Source: Pseudomonas sp. TH43
GTDB taxonomy: Bacteria > Pseudomonadota > Gammaproteobacteria > Pseudomonadales > Pseudomonadaceae
Reading direction: 5' to 3'
Assembly: GCF_016650635.1 (NCBI RefSeq)
Contig: NZ_JAEKFI010000004.1
Location: forward strand, 496,001-560,000
DNA length: 64,000 nt
Shown: positions 42,428 to 50,861 of the stretch, piece after piece
Numbering within the stretch: position 1 is the first letter of the stretch
How the letters are laid out: every line of letters starts with the position of its first letter
Translations under genes and position numbers: made by a program
The notes under the pieces: model-generated
Told to the model about the DNA's origin: nothing
The model's input: the letters and a program-made list of their open reading frames with translations, nothing else
Databases searched by the model: none

Positions 42428-42688
42428 CTAACAGACCAGCGTACCGGGGAAACTCTCCGGTTCATCGCCGGGCAGTGGCAGCGCGGCATTGTACGCGGTG
42501 ATCAACTCACGGGCGTACTCGGCCTGGTCGTTATCGACGGACAGCCCCAGCAGGCCGAAGATCGGCAATTCGCCGGTACCGCCGAGCAGATCGCGGCCGA
42601 CCAGATGCGCCTCGATGCCTTCGCTGGCGAGCATGCCTTTGAGCATTTCACCTTCCATCAGGTTTTCCGGCTCGTAGATTCGCTGCAT
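42428..42688 (-). CDS. DUF2007 signal-transducing-type small protein
   Basis: An 86-residue soluble protein with the DUF2007 pattern: MQRIYEPENLMEGEMLKGMLASEGIEAHLVGRDLLGG at the N-terminus and a LSVDNDQAEYARELITAYN strand-helix at the end. The ferredoxin-like fold resembles PII/ACT-type binding domains, but no ligand or function is established. It follows the Cys-rich protein gene by nine bases, so they form a pair. Confidence 0.88.
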   Translation of the reverse strand: MQRIYEPENLMEGEMLKGMLASEGIEAHLVGRDLLGGTGELPIFGLLGLSVDNDQAEYARELITAYNAALPLPGDEPESFPGTLVC

Positions 42689-42697
42689 GGGCGCCCC

Positions 42698-42880
42698 TCA
42701 CTCGTTTTCGCTGAAGACTTCCAGATGCCACTCACCTTCGTGAACCTGCAACACAAACTTGATTGGCCGGCAACACACCTGGCAGTCCTCAATGTAGGTC
42801 TGATCGCCGCCAGACAGATCTACGGTCGTTTCGACTTCTTCACCACAACACGGACATTCATACAGTGCGCTTTCCAGCAT
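42698..42880 (-). CDS. CPXCG-motif cysteine-rich small protein
   Basis: A 60-residue protein with two zinc-knuckle-like clusters: CPCC at residues 9-12 and CQVCC at 33-37. Belongs to a family of small zinc-ribbon-like proteins of unknown role found in proteobacteria. Cotranscribed with the DUF2007 gene. Confidence 0.88.
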   Translation of the reverse strand: MLESALYECPCCGEEVETTVDLSGGDQTYIEDCQVCCRPIKFVLQVHEGEWHLEVFSENE

Positions 42881-43019
42881 CGCGGTCTCCCAAGTGACTT
42901 GTGCGTATAATCGCCGGTCTATTTGCAGGGCTATTTTTGTCTGGCTACCTTTTCAGACCGTGCCCCGTTGGTTTTCGATCAAAACCTTTACTTACCCTAG
43001 CCGTTTCCAACAAGAGAGC

Positions 43020-44186
43020 ATGATGGGCGAATTCGATGCCATCCGACCTTACGACGACAGCGAAGTACCTGTGGTACTGGCAAGACTGCTCGGCGACAAG
43101 GCGTTTCTAGATATCCTCACCCACTTCCGCTTCCCGCGTTTTGCCGGTGCTTTTGGCTGGATGCTCAAACCACTTATAGCCCATCGGCTGCGTCGTGAGT
43201 TCGCCGACGTGACATCGGTGGCGACTTTGCAGGACAAGGTCGAGTCCTACGTCGACCACACCATCGAGCGCGCCACTGACGGCGTGACCTACACCGGTGT
43301 CGAGCAATTCAAGTCCGGCAGCGCCTATCTGTTCATCGCCAACCACCGCGATATCGTGATGGACCCGGCCTTCGTCAACTACGCCGTGTACCACGCCGGC
43401 CTGCCGACGCCACGCATCGCGATCGGCGACAACCTGCTGCAAAAGCCGTTTGTCAGCGACCTGATGCGTTTGAACAAGAGCTTCATCGTCCACCGTTCGA
43501 TCACCGGCCGTCGCGAGAAGATGGCCGCGTATCAACTGCTGTCGGCGTACATCAACCACTCGATCCGCAACGATTGCGCCTCGATCTGGATTGCTCAGGC
43601 CGAGGGCCGGGCGAAGGATGGCGACGATCGCACCGAGTCGGCGATCCTCAAAATGTTCCACATGAGCCGCAAGGACGAGCCGTTCGGCGAAGTCATTCGC
43701 TCACTGAATGTCACCCCGGTGTCGATCAGCTACGAATACGACCCGTGCGACCAGGCCAAGGCTCGCGAGCTGTACATCCGCGCCACCACCGGCACTTACG
43801 CGAAAGCGCCGGGCGAGGATGACGTCAGCATTGCCAAGGGCATCACCGGCTACAAGGGCCGCGTGCACGTGAACTTCGCCGCGCCGATCAGCGAGCTGTT
43901 CGAAGACACCAAGCAATTGGCAGTCGAGATGGACAAGCAGATTCTTGGCGGTTATCGCCTGTTTCCGGTGCATTACCTGGCGTACGCGCAGTGGGCCGAT
44001 GCCGATCCGCAACTGAATGTGCCGAAGGCTGCCGAGGTATTCCCGGCGGACGAACTGGCCAAGGCGCAGGAAGAGTGGCAGAGCCGGCTGGACGCGTGCC
44101 CTGTGGAGCATCGTCCGTATCTGGTGCTGCAATATGCGACGCCGGTGCGTAATCAGTACCGGGTGAAGGCTGGGTTGCCGTTGTAA
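43020..44186 (+). CDS. PlsC-type 1-acyl-sn-glycerol-3-phosphate acyltransferase-like protein
   Basis: Acyltransferase of 388 residues (387 if the second of two adjacent ATGs is used). The HX4D motif is NHRDIVMD (about residues 112-119), followed by GDNLLQKPFVSDLMRLNKSFIVHRSI and WIAQAEGRAKDG, block III/IV equivalents. It is longer than PlsC and lacks the N-terminal membrane helices, so it is a divergent group whose acceptor lipid is unknown. AAGAGAG precedes the start. Confidence 0.88.
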   Translation: MMGEFDAIRPYDDSEVPVVLARLLGDKAFLDILTHFRFPRFAGAFGWMLKPLIAHRLRREFADVTSVATLQDKVESYVDHTIERATDGVTYTGVEQFKSGSAYLFIANHRDIVMDPAFVNYAVYHAGLPTPRIAIGDNLLQKPFVSDLMRLNKSFIVHRSITGRREKMAAYQLLSAYINHSIRNDCASIWIAQAEGRAKDGDDRTESAILKMFHMSRKDEPFGEVIRSLNVTPVSISYEYDPCDQAKARELYIRATTGTYAKAPGEDDVSIAKGITGYKGRVHVNFAAPISELFEDTKQLAVEMDKQILGGYRLFPVHYLAYAQWADADPQLNVPKAAEVFPADELAKAQEEWQSRLDACPVEHRPYLVLQYATPVRNQYRVKAGLPL

Positions 44187-44194
44187 ATTCAACA

Positions 44195-44283
44195 GCAAGA
44201 TCAAAGATCGCAGCCTGCGGCAGCTCCTACAGGGGAATGATGTACACCCCGTAAGAGCTGCCGCAGGCTGCGATCTTTTGCTT
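44195..44283. repeat. Inverted repeat element, GATCGCAGCCTGCGGCAGCTC family
   Basis: AAGATCGCAGCCTGCGGCAGCTCCTAC and GAGCTGCCGCAGGCTGCGATCTT are inverted around about 25 bases; related to the copy after the AraC-type gene near 34313. Confidence 0.88.
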
Positions 44284-44562
44284 TTAGTAGCGGGTGCTGA
44301 TCCAGGAGACGATCAGGGCCAGGCCCAGGCAGGCAAAACCAAAACGATAGAAAAACCGGTTCATGCGCAACGTCGCCCAATCCAGCATCGGCTCGGCATT
44401 GGGTTGCGCCTGACGCTGGGCGGCAATACTGGCCATGGCGCGCTGTTCACGGCGGCGGGTCGCGTGCAGCAGCCAACTGCCCGGAAAGGCCAACAGCAAC
44501 GCCAGCAGGTTGATCAATTTGGCGGGATGAGTAGTAAACAGCGTCATCAAGTGCAGCGACAT
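44284..44562 (-). CDS. Small inner-membrane protein of unknown function
   Basis: A 92-residue protein with two hydrophobic segments: about residues 14-30 (KLINLLALLLAFPGSWLL) and 70-88 (FFYRFGFACLGLALIVSWIS), separated by a basic Arg/Gln-rich loop. I chose the internal Met (MSLHLMTLF) because the upstream 37 codons look non-coding. Conserved small gene in pseudomonads as far as I recall; I do not recognise a function. Confidence 0.65.
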   Translation of the reverse strand: MSLHLMTLFTTHPAKLINLLALLLAFPGSWLLHATRRREQRAMASIAAQRQAQPNAEPMLDWATLRMNRFFYRFGFACLGLALIVSWISTRY

Positions 44563-44680
44563 CACAGACCTCAATCTAAACCGGTGTGGCAGACGCCAGA
44601 CCGACGACCGCGGCGCGAATTCTACCGAAACCTTCCCCCCCTGCCCCAGCCTTTGCGATAAATAACCTGACAATCGACCG

Positions 44681-44962
44681 ATGGCTGCCCTGTGTCACGG
44701 CATCGTCATGTGGATACGCCACCCTGCGCGCCTCGAAACGCACATGGAACGCGACATGCTTCACGCTGAAAACCAGGATCGCCTGTACCTCATCACCCCT
44801 TACGACGAACAGCAAAGCCTCGTCGGCAGCCTCGCCTTCAACGTTCAGGATCGCCACTGGCTGGTGTATTGCGCACTCGGGGGGCATCAACATGCGGATT
44901 TGCCCGAGACCGATTTGCTGACGGGCGTCAGCGTTCTCGACTTCTACTCCCAAGCCGCCTGA
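44681..44962 (+). CDS. Hypothetical protein
   Basis: A 93-residue soluble protein, or 73 if the downstream Met (MERDMLHAENQDRLYLITPYDEQQ) is the start, which I find more natural. The remaining sequence, SLVGSLAFNVQDRHWLVYCALGGHQHADLPETDLLTGVSVLDFY, has strand-like alternation and looks like a real protein. No family recognised. It precedes the tandem repeat array. Confidence 0.6.
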   Translation: MAALCHGIVMWIRHPARLETHMERDMLHAENQDRLYLITPYDEQQSLVGSLAFNVQDRHWLVYCALGGHQHADLPETDLLTGVSVLDFYSQAA

Positions 44963-44972
44963 AAGCAAAAGC

Positions 44973-45590
44973 ACCCTCACCCTAGCCCTCTCCCAGAGGG
45001 AGAGGGGACTGACCGGGTTGTTTGGTCGAAATACATCGCCCTGAAAGTCCGAGGTGAATGTAGATCTCAAGAACAACACAGATCGGCTCCCTTTCCCCTC
45101 TATTCCTCGGGGAGAGGGGACTGACCGGGTTGTTTGGTCGAGATACATAGACCTGAAACTTTGAGGTGAATGTAGATCTCAAGAACAACACAGATCGGCT
45201 CCCTTTTCCCTCTACTCCTCGGGGGAGAGGGGACTGACCGGGTTGTTTGGTCGAAATACATCGACCTGAAAGTCCGAGGTGAATGTAGATCTCAAGAACA
45301 ATACAGATCGGCTCCCTTTCCCCTCTATTCCTCGGGGAGAGGGGACTGACCGGGTTGTTTGGTCGAAATACATCGACCTGAAAGTCCGAGGTGAATATAG
45401 ATCTTAAGAACAACACAGATCGGCTCCCTTTCCCCTCTATTCCTCGGGGAAGAGGGGACTGACCGGGTTGTTTGGTCGAGATACATTGACCTGAAATATC
45501 CAGCCGAACTCAGATTCTGAAAAGCCCCCGATCGGCTCCCTTTCCCCCTCGCCCCTGTGGGGGAGAGGGCTGGGGTGAGGGGGGGGACGA
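44973..45590. repeat. Tandem array of a 112-bp unit inside a repeat-flanked element
   Basis: Units begin at 45085, 45197, 45310 and 45422, with the same inner sequence also present from about 44990 and outer ends at 44973 and 45585. Each unit runs from CTCCCTTTCCCCTCTATTCC through GAGAGGGGACTGACCGGG, TTGTTTGGTCGA, ATACATCGACCTGAAAG, TCCGAGGTGAATGTAGATC to AACACAGATCGG, and copies differ at only a few bases. The outermost edges are the inverted CCCTCACC.../...GGTGAGGGG ends also seen at 41576-41757. All open frames through it are repeat-derived, so I call no gene. Confidence 0.93.
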
Positions 45591-45599
45591 TTTCAAGCT

Positions 45600-45644
45600 C
45601 AAAAAAGCCCGGGGCCATCACTGGCACCGGGCTTTTTTGCATCC
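45600..45644 (-). terminator. Terminator below the YajG-like lipoprotein gene
   Basis: AAAAAAGCCCGG and CCGGGCTTTTTT form the outer stem, with an inner GCCA/TGGC pair; suits the minus-strand gene just above it. Confidence 0.85.
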
Positions 45645-45654
45645 GCCGAAAAGC

Positions 45655-46239
45655 TTACTCGGCGAGCACCTGACCTACGGTCGGGTCCTTGAACAGACGC
45701 GTCAGCGCGTCGCTCAACACATCGCTGACCAGTTTGGTGTTGGTTTCCTGGTTCGGCGCCATGCCGAAACGCTGATCCAGCGAAGCGCCGTAACGGCCGC
45801 TGTAGCGACGGTTGGCGTTTTGCACGTCGGAGCGGAAGGTTGCGCCGATGGTCGCTTCGGTCACGTACATGCCTTCTTTCGGCGACTGGTATTTCAGCTC
45901 AGCCAGGGTCACGGTCAACTGCGGCGCGTTTGGCGCGTTGTTGGTCGGGGTGAAGCCGAGCAGACGCACGGCGGCTTCCGCCTGAGCCTGCAACTTCGGC
46001 AGGATCTGCTCGCGCTGCACGGTGATGGCGCTGGTTTCCGGGTACAGACCGCCACGGGTGCCCAGGGTGGGCGACGGACGACCGTCAACCACACGCACGA
46101 CGACTGGCTGGCCACGGCCGACCGCTGCCAGTTGCGTGGTCAGCTTCGGCTCCGGGCTCAGTTGTTGCGGGCTGTGGGCGCAGCCGGCCAGGGTCAAACC
46201 GGCCACAGTGATCAAACCGAACAACAGGCGTTGCAACAT
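45655..46239 (-). CDS. YajG-family outer-membrane lipoprotein
   Basis: Lipoprotein of 194 residues with signal ending LAGC (Cys20). The mature part contains the YajG pattern VVRVVDGRPSPTLGTRGGLYPETSAITV and VLSDALTRLFKDPTVGQVLAE. Function unknown; the family lies in the outer membrane. The Met at the lipoprotein signal was chosen over an upstream one 18 codons earlier. Confidence 0.88.
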   Translation of the reverse strand: MLQRLLFGLITVAGLTLAGCAHSPQQLSPEPKLTTQLAAVGRGQPVVVRVVDGRPSPTLGTRGGLYPETSAITVQREQILPKLQAQAEAAVRLLGFTPTNNAPNAPQLTVTLAELKYQSPKEGMYVTEATIGATFRSDVQNANRRYSGRYGASLDQRFGMAPNQETNTKLVSDVLSDALTRLFKDPTVGQVLAE

Positions 46240-46444
46240 GCTCTTCTCTCCAGAATCAGGCACAAACAGGCCGGCAGTATAGCGGTGGGCCACTGCGGGT
46301 AACCAGCGCCCGGCAGCGAATACTGCAATGTCTGACCAACCCGGGCAAAAGCGGTTCCTGTCACAGATTGTTCACCTGCCATACACGTTGACGTCACGCC
46401 CCTTCGCCAACCTTCAAAGCAGTCCTCCAACAAGGTACTCAGCC

Positions 46445-46678
46445 ATGCGTTATCTGATCTCGTTATTCGCCCCGCGCCCACTGCATCGCAGCTTCGCCCT
46501 GCTCGACCGCAACGGTCATTGTCAGGCGTTCAAGCAGTGCAGCCTGCAACCCATGGGCGACGGTTGGGTGGAAATTGAAGAAATCCGTCTCAACTGGTTG
46601 CACCAGCCACTGCCCGCCAGCGCCCGCGTCATGGCGTCGCAGCCCCGCGCACGGGTGCAGGCGATGTTGAGCATCTGA
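46445..46678 (+). CDS. Small hypothetical protein
   Basis: A 77-residue basic protein (MRYLISLFAPRPLHRSFALLDRNGHCQAFKQC ... GWVEIEEIRLNWLHQPLPASARV). The ATG follows CAAGGTACTCAGCC. The composition and strand-forming middle look protein-like, and the gene is free-standing. No family recognised. Confidence 0.6.
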   Translation: MRYLISLFAPRPLHRSFALLDRNGHCQAFKQCSLQPMGDGWVEIEEIRLNWLHQPLPASARVMASQPRARVQAMLSI

Positions 46679-47384
46679 CCGGATGCCTAATAAAAGTCAT
46701 TAAACACGAGCAACTGCCCGCATTTCTTCGATACAATCTCCCCCCGATTATAAGGACGTCTCCTGATCGGGCCCCGCAACAGCGTCAATGCGCATGCATC
46801 GACATCAAAATCGCCCACAGAGAGCCGCCCACACAGATCGAGTGAAGTTGGCGCGCTTGCCTGTTCTTCCGGCAAAAACCCGCTTTTCGCGAATCTGCAG
46901 AGCTGTCATGACGCTCGGCCACCGCGTTGTTTTGCCCTTGGGGGCAGGGTGCCAGGCTTGGACAGCCCTTTTTTGAGGTTCACGTCTTCAAAAGAGCGTG
47001 AAAAAAACGGGTTTTCACAACTTCACAAGAGTGTGGCGAGCAAATGAATAGTTTTGCGTCTGAACATGCACCATTAGCGTCTGAAACAGCCCAACGACAC
47101 AGGACCGGGTATACCTCGAATATCGGAGCCTGAAGCCTGTCCGCTACGGATTTGGTTGCACAAAAACGGATGTCTCGACCATAAGTCGAATTGCCAGCCA
47201 CGTGCTGAAATGAGTTCATGGAGCTCTTGAAGCGAGGCCGCACGCATCCGTCGAAGTTGCGAAAAATTGCGAAGATTCGGACATGGCGACCTGACCATGG
47301 ATAGCTGGGGCATAACAGATCTGTCCCGGAACGCCTGGCAGCCATGCCGACAATTTGGTGCTGCAGATTTTGGAGACGCGTTAA
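46679..47384. other. Long gap upstream of mqo without a supported gene
   Basis: About 700 bases. Plus-strand TACAAT (46732) and TATAAG (46749) could be -10 elements, but neither has a good -35. A 62-codon ATG frame at 46788-46976 (very Arg/His-rich) is unsupported. From about 46985 the sequence is more AT-rich than the neighbours and has no long frame except the shadow of mqo. It presumably holds the mqo promoter and leader, and perhaps a small RNA. Confidence 0.5.
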
Positions 47385-48893
47385 ATGGCGCATAACGAAG
47401 CAGTCGACGTAGTTCTGGTAGGGGCCGGCATCATGAGTGCCACCCTGGCAGTGCTGCTCAAAGAGCTCGACCCCGCGATCAAGCTGGAAGTCGTCGAGCT
47501 GATGGATTCCGGTGCCGCCGAGAGTTCCAACCCCTGGAACAACGCCGGTACCGGCCACGCTGGCCTGTGCGAGCTGAACTACACACCGCAAGCCGCCGAC
47601 GGCACCGTCGACATCAAGAAAGCCGTGCACATCAACACCCAGTTCGAGGTGTCGAAGCAGTTCTGGTCGTACCTGACCAGGAAAGGCACGTTCGGCTCGA
47701 GCAAATCCTTCATCAGCCCGGTGCCGCACCTGAGTTTCGTGCAGGGCGACAAAGGCGTGTCCTTCCTCAAGGAACGCTTCGACGTGCTGAGCAAGCACCA
47801 CGCTTTCTCCGACATGGAATACACCGAAGACAAGGCCAAAATGGCCGAGTGGATGCCGTTGATGATGCCGGGCCGCTCGCCGGACGAAGTCCTCGCTGCC
47901 ACCCGCGTGATGAACGGTACCGACGTCAACTTCGGCGCCCTGACCAATCAGTTGCTCAAGCACCTGACCAGCGCTCCGGATGCTCAGGTCAAGTACTGCA
48001 AACGCGTGACCGGCCTCAAGCGTAACGGCAACGGCTGGACCGTGAGCATCAAGGACGTCAACAGCGGCAGCAGCCGTGAAGTCGACGCCAAATTCGTCTT
48101 CCTCGGCGCGGGCGGCGCGGCATTGCCGCTGTTGCAGGCATCGGGCATCGAAGAAAGCAAAGGCTTCGGCGGCTTCCCGATCAGCGGCCAATGGCTGCGT
48201 TGCGACAACCCGGAAGTGGTCAAGCATCACCAGGCCAAGGTGTACAGCCAGGCTGCCGTCGGTTCGCCACCGATGTCGGTGCCGCACCTCGACACCCGCG
48301 TAGTCGACGGCAAGAAATCCCTGCTGTTCGGGCCATACGCCGGTTTCACCACCAAGTTCCTCAAACACGGCTCCTTCATGGATCTGCCGCTGTCGGTTCG
48401 CGCCGGCAACATCGGGCCGATGCTGGCGGTGGCGAAAAACAACATGGACCTGACCAAATACCTGGTCAGCGAAGTGATGCAATCGATGGAGCAGCGTCTG
48501 GACTCCCTGCGCCGCTTCTACCCTGAGGCGAAAGCCGAAGACTGGCGCCTGGAAGTGGCCGGCCAACGGGTACAGATCATCAAGAAAGACCCGAAAAAGG
48601 GCGGCATCCTGCAGTTCGGTACCGAACTGGTGGCTGCGAAGGATGGCTCCCTCGCCGCACTGCTCGGCGCTTCGCCAGGTGCCTCGGTGACCGTTTCGAT
48701 CATGCTGGAACTGATCGAGAAGTGCTTCCCGGCCAAGGCCAAAGGTGAATGGGCTGGCAAACTGGCCGAGATCTTCCCGGCCCGTGAAAAGGTCCTGGAA
48801 ACCGATGCTGCGCTGTATCGCAAGATCAACTCGCAGAACAACATCGCCCTGGAACTGGTTGAAGAAAGCAGCGAGACCCCAAGCTACGCTTGA
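47385..48893 (+). CDS. mqo: Malate:quinone oxidoreductase
   Basis: Membrane-associated FAD enzyme oxidising malate to oxaloacetate with transfer of electrons to quinone, bypassing NAD-dependent malate dehydrogenase. The N-terminal Rossmann motif VVLVGAGIMSATLAVLLKEL (about residues 6-25) and family blocks NNAGTGHAGLCELNYTP, FLGAGGAALPLLQ and LFGPYAGFTTKFLKHGS are present; 502 residues is normal. GGAG lies nine bases before the ATG. Ends at a strong terminator. Confidence 0.97.
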   Translation: MAHNEAVDVVLVGAGIMSATLAVLLKELDPAIKLEVVELMDSGAAESSNPWNNAGTGHAGLCELNYTPQAADGTVDIKKAVHINTQFEVSKQFWSYLTRKGTFGSSKSFISPVPHLSFVQGDKGVSFLKERFDVLSKHHAFSDMEYTEDKAKMAEWMPLMMPGRSPDEVLAATRVMNGTDVNFGALTNQLLKHLTSAPDAQVKYCKRVTGLKRNGNGWTVSIKDVNSGSSREVDAKFVFLGAGGAALPLLQASGIEESKGFGGFPISGQWLRCDNPEVVKHHQAKVYSQAAVGSPPMSVPHLDTRVVDGKKSLLFGPYAGFTTKFLKHGSFMDLPLSVRAGNIGPMLAVAKNNMDLTKYLVSEVMQSMEQRLDSLRRFYPEAKAEDWRLEVAGQRVQIIKKDPKKGGILQFGTELVAAKDGSLAALLGASPGASVTVSIMLELIEKCFPAKAKGEWAGKLAEIFPAREKVLETDAALYRKINSQNNIALELVEESSETPSYA

Positions 48894-48902
48894 TCTTGCG
48901 GC

Positions 48903-48947
48903 ATAAAAAACGCCCCGTACTCAGTGAGTGCGGGGCGTTTTTTTACG
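48903..48947 (+). terminator. Rho-independent terminator after mqo
   Basis: AAAAAACGCCCCG and CGGGGCGTTTTTTT stem with a TACTCAGTGAGTG inner hairpin. Confidence 0.92.
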
Positions 48948-48967
48948 CCTGAACATTGGCAAGACTT

Positions 48968-49103
48968 CTGTGGCGAGGGGATTTATCCCCGCTGGGCTGC
49001 GGAGCGGCCCCAAAACCTGCTGATAAGGTGTGTCAGGCAAACCGCACTCACTGATTTTGCGACTGCTGCGCAGCCGAACGGGGATAAATCTCCTCGCCAC
49101 AGG
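48968..49103. repeat. REP-like pair of GGGGATTTATCCCC type
   Basis: TGTGGCGAGGGGATTTATCCCCG and GGGGATAAATCTCCTCGCCACA in inverted orientation around about 90 bases; same family as the elements at 35093 and 52794. Confidence 0.88.
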
Positions 49104-49116
49104 TATTGGGGATACC

Positions 49117-49404
49117 TCAGGTGCGGGACTTTTCGATCAGCTCGATGTATTCCGGGGCGTTGCGCTGATCGGCGATCAGCTCAACGAAGGTCTTGCCCTG
49201 CTCGTCCTTGCCATCGACGTCGTAACCCGCCTCGACGAAGAAGCCCAGAAACCGCTCGAAATCATCGATGCGCAGACCACGATAGGCCTTGATCAATTTG
49301 TGCAGCGACGGCGAAGTGGCGTCGACCGGTTCAAAATCGAGGAACAGCTTGATCTGCTCATCGCCGATCTCGTCACCAATCACTTGTTTCTTATCTTTAC
49401 GCAT
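49117..49404 (-). CDS. PA4642-family small protein of unknown function
   Basis: A 95-residue acidic, soluble protein (IGDEQIKLFLDFEPVDATSPSLHKLIKAYRGLRIDDFERFLGFFVEAGYDVDGKDEQGKTFVELI) that is conserved near mqo in pseudomonads. The C-terminal half looks ankyrin-like (GYDVDGKDEQGKTFVELIADQRN). No role is known. Confidence 0.85.
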   Translation of the reverse strand: MRKDKKQVIGDEIGDEQIKLFLDFEPVDATSPSLHKLIKAYRGLRIDDFERFLGFFVEAGYDVDGKDEQGKTFVELIADQRNAPEYIELIEKSRT

Positions 49405-49467
49405 TGCCGACTCCAGCTCGCAGACATTACACGGGGCGGGCAGTTTACCCCTGCCCGGCCGCCCGGC

Positions 49468-49947
49468 TCAACGCGATCGCACCGCCCCGGTGTGCAAATC
49501 GGCCCAGATGTGACCGTTGGCGTAACTGAGGAACTGCACATAGACGGTATCGTTGCGCAGCAGATCGATGATCACGCGGTATTGAGCCTGTGGATAAAAC
49601 AACGTCAGGGTTTTGCTCTTGTCGTCGTAGATTGGTTTTTTCAGGCTTTTGCTTTCACCGTCGAAGTTGACCAGCACCTGAGCGATCGTCGCACCTTTGT
49701 TCAGGGACTTGCCCTTCAGGCGGATCATCAATGGCGAGGTGACCGGGATCGGTTGCTGATTGGACTGGCGTTGTGCGCCGACCACCACGGCATAGTCGGT
49801 GACTTGCAAAAGTTGCTGCTGCTCGGGCTCGGCATCGCGCACGGTCTGATCGTCCGGCGGCAGGAATTGACTGTGCATCGGGGCGGCAGACAGAGGCAGG
49901 CTGAGGGCCAGTAACAGGGCGGCAAAGCTGCGAATGAAGAGGCTCAT
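49468..49947 (-). CDS. Exported protein of the DUF2057/YccT-like type, unknown function
   Basis: A 159-residue protein with a clear Sec signal peptide (FIRSFAALLLALSLPLSAAP, cleavage after about residue 22). The mature part is rich in strands (KPIYDDKSKTLTLFYPQAQYRVIIDLLRNDTVYVQFLSYANGHIWADLHTGAV). No enzyme motif. A periplasmic structural or chaperone role is possible. The family assignment is tentative. Confidence 0.75.
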   Translation of the reverse strand: MSLFIRSFAALLLALSLPLSAAPMHSQFLPPDDQTVRDAEPEQQQLLQVTDYAVVVGAQRQSNQQPIPVTSPLMIRLKGKSLNKGATIAQVLVNFDGESKSLKKPIYDDKSKTLTLFYPQAQYRVIIDLLRNDTVYVQFLSYANGHIWADLHTGAVRSR

Positions 49948-50019
49948 GACAGGCTCCGGTGGGCGGGGCCGAGCACTCTAGCATGGGTGTACAAAACGGA
50001 TCAGCCCACACAAAAACAA

Positions 50020-50112
50020 GTGTGGGAGCGAGCCTGCTCGCGAAAGCGGTGTGTCAGCTTTCAATGATGCTGACTGACACGACGTCTTCGCGAGCAGGCT
50101 CGCTCCCACAGG
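50020..50112. repeat. REPIN: inverted pair of REP sequences
   Basis: GTGTGGGAGCGAGCCTGCTCGCGAAAG and its inverted copy around about 45 bases; same family as at 15771. Confidence 0.9.
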
Positions 50113-50128
50113 GAGTAATGCAGGGTTC

Positions 50129-50686
50129 TTACATGCCTTTGACGGCAAAGATCCCGTTGGCGTTGCGCCAGTAGCCTTTGTAATCCATGCCATAACCGAA
50201 GATGTAACGGTCGATGCACGGCAGGCCAACGAAATCGGCTTTCAGGTCAGGACGCGCCTTGCGGTCGTGATCCTTGTCGATCAGCACGGCGGTGTGCACT
50301 TTGCGCGCGCCGGCGTGTTTGCAGAAGTCGATGATCGCGCCGAGGGTGTGACCTTCGTCGAGGATGTCGTCGATGATCAGCACGTCGCGGTCGATGAACG
50401 ACACTTCCGGCTTGGCTTTCCAGAACAGGTCGCCGCCGCTGGTTTCGTTGCGATAACGGGTCGCGTGCAGGTACGACGCTTCCAGCGGGAATTGCAGATG
50501 AGTCAGCAGTTTGCCGGAGAAGATCAGGCCGCCGTTCATCACGCAGAACACCACCGGGTTGCTGTCAGCCAGTTGTTCGTTGATTTGTGCACCGACGCGG
50601 GCGATGGCGGCCTCGACTTCAGATTCGGTGTACAGGCAGTCAGCCTCTCGCATGATTTGACGGATATGCTCGAGATCAGCGGACAT
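50129..50686 (-). CDS. hpt: Hypoxanthine-guanine phosphoribosyltransferase
   Basis: Purine salvage enzyme converting hypoxanthine or guanine and PRPP to IMP or GMP. The PRPP-binding loop VLIIDDILDEGHTLGAI (about residues 97-113) and the flexible loop SYLHATRYRNET are present; AYFVG-type base pocket DFVGLPCIDRYIFGYGMDYKGYWRN closes the protein. Length 185. Divergent from upp, with a 175-bp region holding a perfect palindrome. Confidence 0.95.
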   Translation of the reverse strand: MSADLEHIRQIMREADCLYTESEVEAAIARVGAQINEQLADSNPVVFCVMNGGLIFSGKLLTHLQFPLEASYLHATRYRNETSGGDLFWKAKPEVSFIDRDVLIIDDILDEGHTLGAIIDFCKHAGARKVHTAVLIDKDHDRKARPDLKADFVGLPCIDRYIFGYGMDYKGYWRNANGIFAVKGM

Positions 50687-50789
50687 GGCGCTCTCCGGGG
50701 GGTGGTTGGCGGGGGGTATAACCGCGAAAAGCGGGCAAAGGTACGCATCTAGCGCGGTCGAATCAAGCCTTTATGGACTAACGTACAGA

Positions 50790-50827
50790 ATGTCCTATAG
50801 GACATCACCCTCGGATAGATTAATCTA
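50790..50827. promoter_or_regulatory. Two palindromes upstream of upp, candidate operator
   Basis: ATGTCCTATAGGACAT is a perfect 16-bp palindrome; TAGATTAATCTA, a perfect 12-bp one, follows after ten bases. They lie between the divergent hpt and upp genes, 35-70 bases before the upp start, where a repressor would act. No matching regulator consensus is known to me. Confidence 0.5.
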
Positions 50828-50861
50828 GGCCGGTTTTTTTGCCCGCCGCCGGAGTTTTTTC

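Noticed and set aside
44973..45590. Repeat array considered as a CRISPR locus
   Set aside because: Whole 112-bp units are conserved, with no short repeats separated by unique spacers, and no cas genes are near.
44576..45642. Several open frames through the tandem repeats
   Set aside because: They translate the same repeated sequence and have no independent support.
46788..46976. A 62-codon plus-strand frame upstream of mqo
   Set aside because: Very basic, no recognisable family, no clear ribosome-binding site; left as part of the gap.
46980..48566. A 528-codon minus-strand frame covering mqo and its upstream gap
   Set aside because: Mostly the antisense of mqo; the part outside has no recognisable protein.
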